64,000 bases of DNA from RUG11894 sp964344335 (GTDB taxonomy: Bacteria > Bacillota > Clostridia > Peptostreptococcales > Anaerovoracaceae): positions 1-64,000 of the forward strand of contig CAYFMW010000004.1 of assembly GCA_964344335.1 (NCBI GenBank). Direction: 5' to 3'. Below are positions 42,085 through 49,946 of this stretch, one piece after another. A program made the translations under genes and the position numbers. The notes beneath the pieces were generated by a model, which did no database searches, was not told the DNA's origin, and was given only the letters and a program-made list of their open reading frames with translations. Positions within the stretch are counted from its first letter, which is position 1; each line of letters starts with the position of its first letter.

Positions 42085-42112
42085 TTTACTTCTTCGAGTT
42101 TCATCATATAAT
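42085..42112 (+). promoter_or_regulatory. promoter of the nucleoside ABC transporter genes
   Basis: TTTACT (42085-42090), 16 bases, TATAAT (42107-42112). The leader to the ATG at 42172 contains a small hairpin (ATGCT/AGCAT near 42119-42133) and ribosome binding site GAGGTG. Confidence 0.6.
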
Positions 42113-42171
42113 TTATGTATGCTGTAAGAGCATGCAGTTAAATTTAAAAGACTTATGCGAGGTGCAAAATT

Positions 42172-43383
42172 ATGAAAAAATTTCTATCGATTCTATTGGT
42201 TCTTACATTCGTATTTACCCTTGCGGCCTGCGGCGGCGATACCGGCAACGGAAAGTCCGACACCCACAAGGTGGGCATGGTCTGCATAGGAGACGACAAT
42301 ATGGCCTACGACAGAAACTTCTACATGGCGGCGGACGCCGCTAAGGAAGCTCTGGCGGCTAAGGGCATCAACATCGAATGGATCTATACATATAACCATC
42401 CGGCGGGCGATCCGGTTGCGGTCGACTGCCAGGAGCTGGCCGACCAGGGCTGCATTGCGGTGTTCTGCAACTCCTACGGACAGGAGGATGCGATGCTCAC
42501 CGTAGCCGGCGACTATCCCGATGTGGTATTCGCCGCTCTCACAAACGAGGGTTCCTCCAGGGATAATCTCGACAACACCGTAAACGCCTTCCCCAATGTC
42601 TTCGAGGGGCGCTATCTTACGGGTGTCGCCATCGGTGCGAAACTCAACGAGATGATCGATAGCGGTATAATCTCCAAGGACGAAGCCGTCATAGGTTATG
42701 TCGGCGCATACACCTTCGCGGAGGTTATCTCCGGATATACCGCGCTGTATCTCGGCGCCAGAAGCGTTTGCCCCTCCGCGACCATGATGGTCGAATTCAT
42801 CGGTTCCTGGGGCGATCCTACGATGGAGGCGAATGTTGCGCAGGACCTCATCGATAAGGGCGCGGTCATAATTTCACAGCACTCCGACTCGACGACTCCG
42901 GCAACCACCGCACAGAGCAACGGTCTCTTTCACGCGGGATACAATATCGACATGAGCGATGTTGCGCCCAAGGCGTCCATAATTTCTCCCAGAATCGACT
43001 GGACGAACTACTTCGTCTATGTAATAGAGACAGTGGTCAAGGGAGGCAAGGTCGACCAGGACTACACGGGCCGAGGCCTTAAGGAGGGCGATGTAAAGCT
43101 TACCGAGCTGAACACCGCAATCGCTGCAGCGGACACTCAGGAAGCCATAGATGCGGCTGCCGAGAAGATAATGAACGGCAAGCTTCAGGTCTTCGACACC
43201 TCCACATTCACCGTCGGAGGCAAGACCCCGACCGAGGGCCTCGTCGATATGACCGGAGACTTCGTAGGCGATCCCGAATACAATGCGATATTCGATGGGT
43301 ATTACCATGAATCTTACTTTAAATCTGCCCCCGCATTCGATCTAAGAATAGACGGAATCACTCTTCTAAATGAGGCATACTGA
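42172..43383 (+). CDS. BMP-family ABC transporter substrate-binding lipoprotein
   Basis: A 403-residue basic membrane protein/PnrA-type binding protein for purine nucleosides. The signal peptide ends in lipobox LAAC with Cys20. The mature part opens with KVGMVCIGDDNMAYDRNFY, and ALTNEG, NVFEGRYLTGVAIG and HSDSTTPATTAQ are in the ligand-cleft regions. It would deliver nucleosides to the ATPase and two permeases downstream. A bidirectional-looking terminator and a new promoter separate it from the ATPase gene, so binding protein can be made in excess. The upstream PurBox suggests PurR control. Confidence 0.9.
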   Translation: MKKFLSILLVLTFVFTLAACGGDTGNGKSDTHKVGMVCIGDDNMAYDRNFYMAADAAKEALAAKGINIEWIYTYNHPAGDPVAVDCQELADQGCIAVFCNSYGQEDAMLTVAGDYPDVVFAALTNEGSSRDNLDNTVNAFPNVFEGRYLTGVAIGAKLNEMIDSGIISKDEAVIGYVGAYTFAEVISGYTALYLGARSVCPSATMMVEFIGSWGDPTMEANVAQDLIDKGAVIISQHSDSTTPATTAQSNGLFHAGYNIDMSDVAPKASIISPRIDWTNYFVYVIETVVKGGKVDQDYTGRGLKEGDVKLTELNTAIAAADTQEAIDAAAEKIMNGKLQVFDTSTFTVGGKTPTEGLVDMTGDFVGDPEYNAIFDGYYHESYFKSAPAFDLRIDGITLLNEAY

Positions 43384-43410
43384 TTCCTTACCCGCAAGTT
43401 TTTTAAAAAA

Positions 43411-43442
43411 AGAGAGCGGCTTTATAAGCCGCCCTCTTTAGA
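43411..43442 (+). terminator. intrinsic terminator after the BMP lipoprotein gene
   Basis: GCGGCTT pairs with AAGCCGC around TAT, extended by AGAG/CTCT with one mismatch, followed by TTTAGATTTT. An A-run on the left side could allow function on the minus strand as well. Confidence 0.75.
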
Positions 43443-43465
43443 TTTTGGAGCACAGATAGTATAAT
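43437..43465 (+). promoter_or_regulatory. promoter with leaderless spacing before the nucleoside ATPase gene
   Basis: TTTAGA (43437-43442), 17 bases, TATAAT (43460-43465). The ATG at 43472 begins six bases later and no ribosome binding site is visible. Confidence 0.5.
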
Positions 43466-43471
43466 ATTTTC

Positions 43472-44998
43472 ATGGCACATGCAGTAGAACTTAAAAATAT
43501 AACGAAACGCTTCGGAAGCGTTCTGGCCAGCGACAATGTCGATCTCTATGTGGACAGCGGAGTAATAATGTCTCTGCTCGGAGAGAACGGTTCCGGAAAG
43601 ACTACGCTTATGAATATGCTCGCCGGAATCTATTCTCCCGACGAGGGGAGTATATTTGTAAATGGCGAAGAGGTCATCATCAGGTCTCCCAAGGATGCCT
43701 ACGCTTACGGCATAGGCATGATTCACCAGCATTACAAGCTGATCGATGTATTCACGGCGGCCGAAAATGTTGCGCTGGGAATGGAGGGCGGCAAGTACGA
43801 CCTCAGGGAAGTGGCGGATTCCGTCAGGGAAATCTGCGAAAAATACGGCTTCGGAATAGACCCCGAGAAGAAGATTTACGAGATGTCCGTATCCGAAAAG
43901 CAGACGGTCGAGATTATTAAAGTCCTGTATCGGGGGGCGAATATTCTTATACTCGATGAGCCCACCGCCGTCCTTACCCCTCAGGAGACCTCAAGGCTCT
44001 TCGAGATTTTGAGAGCTATGAAGGAGGACGGTAAAGCTATCATCCTTATAACCCACAAACTCAACGAGGTGATGGAGATTTCCGATGTGGTGGCGGTGCT
44101 CAGAAGCGGACGCCACATTAAGACCGTCAGGACCTCCGAGACCACCCCCAAGGAGCTCACCGAGATGATGGTCGGCAGGCCCGTCAGCCTCAACATAGAG
44201 CGCAGCGAAGCTAAGAACACGGAGCCGAGGCTCACGGTGGCGGGACTTTCCTGCAAGGATGATGAGGGAGTGATGAAGCTCGACAATGTGGGCTTTATAG
44301 CCTACAGCGGAGAAATACTCGGCGTGGCGGGGATATCGGGAAGCGGTCAGAAGGAATTGCTGGAGGCTATAGCGGGTCTGCGGCATATATCTTCGGGCTC
44401 GATTATATATTCGCCGGAAGGCAAAGTGCCCGAAGAGCTCGTCGGAAAGAGCCCGATGGAGATAAAGGATGCGGGCGTTGCATTGGCCTTCGTGCCCGAG
44501 GACAGGCTCGGTATGGGTCTGGTCGGCGGCATGGGCATGATCGGGAATATGATGCTTCGAACCTGGAACAAGGGTAAGGGCATTTTTATAAGCAGGAAAG
44601 AGCCCGAAGAGGTTGCGGAAAAGGTCTTCAAGCATCTGGATGTCGTAACCCCGGGAATAGATTATCCGGTGCGCAAGCTCTCGGGCGGCAATGTGCAAAA
44701 AGTCTTGGTCGGCAGAGAGATTGCATCTTCTCCGAGCGTCCTCATGAGCGCGTATGCCGTGAGGGGCTTGGATATCAACACTTCTTATACGATATACGGC
44801 CTTATGAACGAGCAGAAGGAGAAAGGCGTCGCCGTAATATTCGTCGGCGAGGATCTCGATGTTCTGGTAGCGCTCTGCGACCGCATAATGGTCCTCTGCA
44901 ACGGCAGGGTTTCGGGCATAGTCGATGCCCGAAAGACAACTAAGGAGGAAATAGGATTATTGATGACCGGCAGCAACAGAGGGGAGGGGCTTCAATGA
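43472..44998 (+). CDS. nucleoside ABC transporter ATP-binding protein (tandem, NupA/YufO-like)
   Basis: A 508-residue protein with two ABC domains. Domain 1 has Walker A GENGSGKTTLMNML, Walker B ILILDEPTAVLTPQE and a His switch in ILITHKLNEV. Domain 2 (from about 255) has GISGSGQKELLEAIAG and signature LSGGNVQKVLVGREI, but its Walker B region reads SVLMSAYAVRGLD, lacking the acidic pair, so only one site is likely hydrolytic; relaxed second domains are common in this family. It energises import with the two permeases that follow. Overlaps the first permease by four bases (ATGA). Confidence 0.9.
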   Translation: MAHAVELKNITKRFGSVLASDNVDLYVDSGVIMSLLGENGSGKTTLMNMLAGIYSPDEGSIFVNGEEVIIRSPKDAYAYGIGMIHQHYKLIDVFTAAENVALGMEGGKYDLREVADSVREICEKYGFGIDPEKKIYEMSVSEKQTVEIIKVLYRGANILILDEPTAVLTPQETSRLFEILRAMKEDGKAIILITHKLNEVMEISDVVAVLRSGRHIKTVRTSETTPKELTEMMVGRPVSLNIERSEAKNTEPRLTVAGLSCKDDEGVMKLDNVGFIAYSGEILGVAGISGSGQKELLEAIAGLRHISSGSIIYSPEGKVPEELVGKSPMEIKDAGVALAFVPEDRLGMGLVGGMGMIGNMMLRTWNKGKGIFISRKEPEEVAEKVFKHLDVVTPGIDYPVRKLSGGNVQKVLVGREIASSPSVLMSAYAVRGLDINTSYTIYGLMNEQKEKGVAVIFVGEDLDVLVALCDRIMVLCNGRVSGIVDARKTTKEEIGLLMTGSNRGEGLQ

Positions 44999-46089
44999 AC
45001 GAAAGGATGCCCCTGATACGCTTGGCTAAGAGAGAGGATTTTGAACTGCACAAGGTCTGGGCAGTCAGGCTCCTGGCCTTCGTCTTCGCAATTATAATAG
45101 GCATGATCGTATTCGGGGTTTCAGGCGTAAATCCCTTCACCGCATACGGGGTAATTGTAAAGACTTCTTTGGGAAAGCTTTCGGGTATAAGACAGGTCGT
45201 AAAGAACGCGGTGCCGCTGCTCGGAGTAGGGCTTGCGCTGGCGCCCTGCTTTAAGATGAAATATTGGAATATAGGTGCCGAGGGTCAGATAACCATGGGT
45301 GCCATGGCCGCGTCGTATTTTGCGCTGTTCTGGTATCAGAAGCTGCCGTCGGCATTACTGCTCCTCATAATGTGTCTGGCGTCTTTAGTTGCCGGTGCGC
45401 TCTGGTCGATGATACCGGCGCTCTTCAAGGCGCGCTGGGGTACCAACGAGACTTTATTTACTCTGATGATGAACTATATAGCCATAGGCATCGTCGCCTG
45501 GCTTCAGGGCGGTCCCTGGGAGGGAAAGCCCGGTTCTCAGATAATACCGATGTTCGACTCGAAAGCCATACTTCCCAGGCTCTTCGGCGTCCATATCGGA
45601 TGGGTGGTCGTGCTGTTTCTGACTGTAATAATGTATTTCTACTTGAATCAGACCAAGCACGGGTACGAGATTGCGGTTCTCGGCGAGTCCGAGAGGACTG
45701 CGAGATATGCGGGAATGAATGTAAGCAAAGTCACTGTTCGCACCGCTGCAATTTCGGGAGCGATATGCGGCATGGTCGGATTCATGATCGCATCGGGTGT
45801 CAATCAAACCTTGTATGCGAACCTCGCGGGAGGAGCGGGCTTCACCGCCATAACCGTATGCTGGCTGGCTCAGCTCAATCCCTTCGGCATGATTTTTATT
45901 TCCTTGCTGCTGGCTGTGCTCAGTAGGGGCGCAAGCGGTCTTCAGACGGCGCTCAAGGTCCCCGCATCCATCTCGGATATAATTACGGGGATAATTCTGC
46001 TTTGTATGCTTGGCTGCGAATTTTTTATTAATTACAGAATAATATTCAGAGGGCGCGTAGCGATGAAGGAGGCCGTCGATGAACATTAA
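44995..46089 (+). CDS. nucleoside ABC transporter permease 1 (NupB/YufP-like)
   Basis: A 364-residue membrane subunit of the BPD_transp_2 family with about nine helices. KYWNIGAEGQITMGAMAASY is the conserved family segment, and GYEIAVLGESERTARYAGM the cytoplasmic coupling loop. It heterodimerises with the next permease. Starts in the ATPase stop and overlaps the next gene by 11 bases. Confidence 0.9.
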   Translation: MNERMPLIRLAKREDFELHKVWAVRLLAFVFAIIIGMIVFGVSGVNPFTAYGVIVKTSLGKLSGIRQVVKNAVPLLGVGLALAPCFKMKYWNIGAEGQITMGAMAASYFALFWYQKLPSALLLLIMCLASLVAGALWSMIPALFKARWGTNETLFTLMMNYIAIGIVAWLQGGPWEGKPGSQIIPMFDSKAILPRLFGVHIGWVVVLFLTVIMYFYLNQTKHGYEIAVLGESERTARYAGMNVSKVTVRTAAISGAICGMVGFMIASGVNQTLYANLAGGAGFTAITVCWLAQLNPFGMIFISLLLAVLSRGASGLQTALKVPASISDIITGIILLCMLGCEFFINYRIIFRGRVAMKEAVDEH

Positions 46090-47065
46090 TATCGTAGGAC
46101 TCATTAAGGCCGCGGTGCTCAACGGCACGCCGCTGCTCTACGGAACCTCAGGCGAGATATTGACGCAGAAGTCGGGGAATATGAATCTGGGCGTGGAAGG
46201 GCTCATGTATATGGGGGGTGCTTTCGGCTTGCTCGGGGTGCTCACATACGACAGGATGGCCGGATCGGATGCAAGCGGAGCGCTTGCAGTTATCATCGGC
46301 CTTCTCTCCGCATTCGCTGCGGGAGTCTTCGGTGCTTTGATATTCAGCTTTCTTACTATAACGCTTCGCGCAAATCAGAATGTGACGGGCCTGGCTCTGA
46401 CGATATTCGGGACTGGCCTCGGGCAGTTTGTCGGCGAGCAGATGAGGCTTAAGATCGGTGGAAATATATCGATTTCCAATGCTCTTAAGGGAGCCTTTGC
46501 GGATCCCGTGCTTCCGGAGGCGCTTCAAAAAATTCCTGTACTTGGAGAGATCCTCTTCTCGTATAATATCTTCGTCTATATAGGTATCGCTATAGCTGTG
46601 GTGATGGCATATTTCATGGACCATACGCGCAAGGGGCTGCATCTGAGGGCCGTCGGTGAATCCCCCTCGACCGCGGATGCCGCGGGTATCGATGTCGGCA
46701 AATACAAGTATTTTGCCACCGTGATAGGCGGAGGGATTTCGGCGCTGGGCGGAATGGTCTATACGATGACAATAGCCGGAACGGTCTGGAATCATACCGC
46801 GCTCTCCGGCGAAGGCTGGGTGGCGGTCGCCCTCGTCATATTCTGTCTTTGGAGACCGCTCAATGCTCTTTGGGGCTCTGTGCTCTTCGGAGGGCTGATG
46901 ATAATGTATCTGAGGGTGCCCCTGTCCTTTATACCTTCTCAGATTTACAAGATTCTTCCGTATATAGTAACGGCCTTGGTGCTCGTCGTGGTATCCATGA
47001 GGCAGAGACGAGAAGACAGACCGCCCGAATCCTTGGGCTTGCCGTATTTCAGAGAGGAACGTTAG
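46079..47065 (+). CDS. nucleoside ABC transporter permease 2 (NupC/YufQ-like)
   Basis: A 328-residue BPD_transp_2 permease. GTPLLYGTSGEILTQKSGN and MNLGVEGLMYMGG are conserved in the second subunit of BMP-linked transporters; GLHLRAVGESPSTADAAGI is the coupling loop. It completes the importer. An intergenic stretch of about 110 bases follows with no clear gene. Confidence 0.9.
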   Translation: MNINIVGLIKAAVLNGTPLLYGTSGEILTQKSGNMNLGVEGLMYMGGAFGLLGVLTYDRMAGSDASGALAVIIGLLSAFAAGVFGALIFSFLTITLRANQNVTGLALTIFGTGLGQFVGEQMRLKIGGNISISNALKGAFADPVLPEALQKIPVLGEILFSYNIFVYIGIAIAVVMAYFMDHTRKGLHLRAVGESPSTADAAGIDVGKYKYFATVIGGGISALGGMVYTMTIAGTVWNHTALSGEGWVAVALVIFCLWRPLNALWGSVLFGGLMIMYLRVPLSFIPSQIYKILPYIVTALVLVVVSMRQRREDRPPESLGLPYFREER

Positions 47066-47175
47066 GCGGGGTGTTTATAAAATGTAAAGTAACAGCGCTC
47101 GGAAACCGAAGTTTTTTAACTTGGAGCTTTCGGGTGCTTTTTCTTGTAAGGCATTATAAAAAATTGGTGATATAG

Positions 47176-48036
47176 ATGATTGAAGAGATAAGAGCGGAGT
47201 TTGCGTCGGAACTTCTCTTTCCGCGAAAGCTAAATGCACATAAGGGCGATTTCGGCAGGGTTTTGGCAGTTGCGGGAAGCCCGGGTATGGCGGGCTCTGC
47301 GGTGTTGTGCGCCAAGGCCGCGTTCAGATGCGGTGCGGGCCTGGTGAGCGTAGCCTGCGAGCGCGAACTTTTTGTTCCCGTGCAGTGCAATGTCCCCGAG
47401 GTAATCTGTCTGGAGCGCAAGGGGCTGGACTTCGCGCGTTTCGATGCCATAGCGGCGGGTCCCGGAATCGGAGTCTCCGAGGAATCTTACGATATGGTTA
47501 TGCGCATCCTCACGGAATTTGAGGGTCCGGTAATCCTTGACGCGGATGGGCTCAACTGCCTTGCGCGTTACGGTCTGCCCCGGATTTCGGATATCCGCTG
47601 CGAGCTGACAATAACGCCTCATTGCGCCGAGGCCGCCAGACTTTTGGGGGTTCAGGCCGGGGAGGTGGATGAGAATCGCGAGGCCTGCGGCAGAAGGCTC
47701 AGCGAAATCCTGGACTGCGTAGCTGTCATGAAGGGGGCGGGAACCCTCGTCGTCAGCGGGGAGCTCGTCTTGGAAAGCAGAGCGGGAAATCCGGGCATGG
47801 CCACCGCTGGGAGCGGAGATGTGCTGAGCGGAACCATACTTGCTCTTGCCGGGTTTGCGCGCAGGAGTCCTCGCAATTATCCGCGCTGGCAAGCTGCCGC
47901 GGCGGGCGTGTATCTACACGCTCTTTCAGGCGACATCATGGCGCGCAGGCTCGGCCAGACCGGTCTTATGGCCGGAGATATCGCCGCGGGAATCGCATAT
48001 GCCGCGGAGAGCCTAAACCCTTTTAAGGAGCTTTAG
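47176..48036 (+). CDS. nnrD: ADP-dependent NAD(P)H-hydrate dehydratase
   Basis: A 286-residue ribokinase-like enzyme that repairs hydrated NAD(P)H. HKGDFGRVLAVAGSPGMAGS near the N-terminus and NPGMATAGSGDVLSG (from about 208) are the family signatures, including the catalytic Asp. The epimerase half (NnrE/YjeF_N), often fused in bacteria, is absent here. No Shine-Dalgarno sequence is obvious; an AT-rich TATAGA overlaps the start codon and TATAAA lies at 47155-47160, so the leader may be very short. Confidence 0.9.
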   Translation: MIEEIRAEFASELLFPRKLNAHKGDFGRVLAVAGSPGMAGSAVLCAKAAFRCGAGLVSVACERELFVPVQCNVPEVICLERKGLDFARFDAIAAGPGIGVSEESYDMVMRILTEFEGPVILDADGLNCLARYGLPRISDIRCELTITPHCAEAARLLGVQAGEVDENREACGRRLSEILDCVAVMKGAGTLVVSGELVLESRAGNPGMATAGSGDVLSGTILALAGFARRSPRNYPRWQAAAAGVYLHALSGDIMARRLGQTGLMAGDIAAGIAYAAESLNPFKEL

Positions 48037-48121
48037 GGTTCACATTTGGATGCGCATTATTTTCGGACATTTTTAACATAAGAAACTTGTCTGAATTTAT
48101 TTGAACTGTCGCCGTAAATAA

Positions 48122-48149
48122 TTGACAAAATTCAAGCAAATTATATAAT
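48122..48149 (+). promoter_or_regulatory. strong promoter of the crt-hbd genes
   Basis: Consensus TTGACA (48122-48127) and TATAAT (48144-48149) with a 16-base spacer, about 47 bases before the crotonase ATG. Confidence 0.75.
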
Positions 48150-48195
48150 TTTAGTTAATGGTATTTGCCTTCGGGCGCGTGTAAGGGAGGGTATT

Positions 48196-48972
48196 ATGAC
48201 ATTTGTGAAACTTGAAGTAAAAGACCATGTGGGTATACTTACGATAGACAGGCCGCAAGCCTTGAATGCTCTTAACACAGAAGTCATCGGGCAGCTGAGC
48301 AAGGTTCTCGATGAGCTGGATCTGGATAAACTGCGCTGCCTTATCGTAACCGGGGGCGGTAACAAGTCCTTCGTGGCCGGAGCGGACATAGGTGAGATGA
48401 ACAATCTCAGCAAAAAGCAAGCAGAGGTATTCGGAAAGCATGGAAACGATGTTTTCAGAAAGTTGGAAACTCTCCCGATTCCGACTATAGCCGCCGTAAA
48501 CGGCTTTGCATTGGGCGGAGGATGCGAGCTCGCCATGAGCTGCGATATTCGTCTGGCATCAGAGAGAGCAATCTTCGGGCAGCCCGAGACGGGTCTTGGA
48601 ATCACCCCGGGATTTGGGGGAACTCAGCGCATGGCAAGACTCATAGGTCCGGGCAAGGCGAAAGAACTTATATATACGGCGAGGAACTTCAAAGCACCGG
48701 AGGCTTTGGAAATCGGTCTGGTTCAGGCGGTCTATCCCGCCGAAGAGCTGATGGCGGAGGCCGAAAATATGGCTCAGCGCATAGCAAATAACGCTCCTAT
48801 AGCCGTTAGAGCGGCCAAGAAAGCTATCAACGACGGTATCCACCTGAATATGGACGAGGCGCTGGTGGTGGAGGAGAAGCTTTTTGCAAGCTGTTTCGAA
48901 AGCGTCGATCAGAAGAACGCGATGAGCGCATTCATCGAAAAGCGAGAGCGCAATCCGTTTATAAACCGTTAA
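48196..48972 (+). CDS. crt: short-chain enoyl-CoA hydratase (crotonase)
   Basis: A 258-residue crotonase. AGADIGEMNNL and GFALGGGCELAMSCDIRLAS form the oxyanion hole and CoA site; the two catalytic Glu are in GGGCELAMS and GQPETGLGITPGFGGTQRM. It hydrates crotonyl-CoA (reversibly) in the butyrate/crotonate pathway. Promoter is strong and GGGAGGG precedes the ATG. hbd follows 43 bases later. Confidence 0.92.
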   Translation: MTFVKLEVKDHVGILTIDRPQALNALNTEVIGQLSKVLDELDLDKLRCLIVTGGGNKSFVAGADIGEMNNLSKKQAEVFGKHGNDVFRKLETLPIPTIAAVNGFALGGGCELAMSCDIRLASERAIFGQPETGLGITPGFGGTQRMARLIGPGKAKELIYTARNFKAPEALEIGLVQAVYPAEELMAEAENMAQRIANNAPIAVRAAKKAINDGIHLNMDEALVVEEKLFASCFESVDQKNAMSAFIEKRERNPFINR

Positions 48973-49015
48973 ACATTGCTAACAATAACATTATATAAAA
49001 CAAGGAGGATTTAAA

Positions 49016-49852
49016 ATGAAAGTAGCAGTATTCGGCGCCGGCACTATGGGTTCCGGCATAGCACAGGTATTTGCCCAGAACGGACACACGGTTCTGCTCT
49101 ATGCGAGCAGCCTGCAGTCGGCTCAGAGGCATAAGGACAGACTCGGCGCTTCGCTTGACAAGAGAGTCGAAAGAGGCAGAATGACCGAGGAAGAGAAAAA
49201 TGTCATAATGGAAAACATTTTGATCGAGGAACAGGCTGCCTCAGCGGATGCCGACCTCGTTATAGAGTGTGTCAAGGAGGACATGGCGACGAAAAAGGAG
49301 CTCCTTGGTGAACTCGACGAAATCTGCAAGGAGAGCACCGTTTTCGCATCCAACACCAGTTCTCTTTCAATAACCGAGATGGGCAACGGCATTAAGCATC
49401 CCGTAATCGGCATGCACTTCTTCAATCCCGTACCCAGCATGAAGCTGGTCGAGGTAATCCGCGGTGCGAATACGACTCAGGAGACCTTCGATTTTATATT
49501 CAATCTCTCCAAGGAGATAGGCAAGGATCCCGTGGAAGTCGCTGAAGCCCCCGGATTCGTCGTCAACAGGATACTTTTGCCGATGATCAACGAGGCGATC
49601 GGCCTTGTGGAGACCGGCGTAGCGAGCGTCGAAGATATCGACAAGTCAATGCAGCTCGGGGCCAACCATCCTATGGGACCCCTCGCGCTCGGAGACTTTA
49701 TAGGACTCGATGTGTGCCTGGCAATCATGGATACTCTCTTTGTCGAGACCGGAGATTCCAAATATCGTCCCGCACTTCTGCTCAAGAAGATGGTGCGCGG
49801 AGGCTTGCTCGGCAGAAAGACCGGCAAGGGCTTCTACGATTACAGCAAATAG
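49016..49852 (+). CDS. hbd: 3-hydroxybutyryl-CoA dehydrogenase
   Basis: A 278-residue NAD(H)-dependent dehydrogenase interconverting acetoacetyl-CoA and 3-hydroxybutyryl-CoA. GAGTMGSGIAQ (7-17) is the nucleotide-binding loop, HFFNPVPSMKLVEVI contains the catalytic His, and PGFVVNRIL plus GANHPMGPLALGDFIGLD are C-terminal signatures. With Crt it makes the central steps of butyrate synthesis; thiolase and butyryl-CoA dehydrogenase/Etf genes are not in the window. AAGGAGG precedes the ATG. Confidence 0.95.
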   Translation: MKVAVFGAGTMGSGIAQVFAQNGHTVLLYASSLQSAQRHKDRLGASLDKRVERGRMTEEEKNVIMENILIEEQAASADADLVIECVKEDMATKKELLGELDEICKESTVFASNTSSLSITEMGNGIKHPVIGMHFFNPVPSMKLVEVIRGANTTQETFDFIFNLSKEIGKDPVEVAEAPGFVVNRILLPMINEAIGLVETGVASVEDIDKSMQLGANHPMGPLALGDFIGLDVCLAIMDTLFVETGDSKYRPALLLKKMVRGGLLGRKTGKGFYDYSK

Positions 49853-49885
49853 CGTTGCATATTGCATATAGAAAATAAAAATCTT

Positions 49886-49920
49886 ACGGGCGGTTCATGC
49901 ATGAACCGCCCGTTTGCTTT
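49886..49920. terminator. bidirectional intrinsic terminator between hbd and rlmL
   Basis: A 28-base palindrome (49886-49913, ACGGGCGGTTCAT/ATGAACCGCCCGT) with TTTGCTTTT on the plus side and ATTTTTATTTTC on the minus side; it serves both convergent genes. Confidence 0.88.
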
Positions 49921-49946
49921 TCGCGTTGCCGATTCGCGGCAAAATC

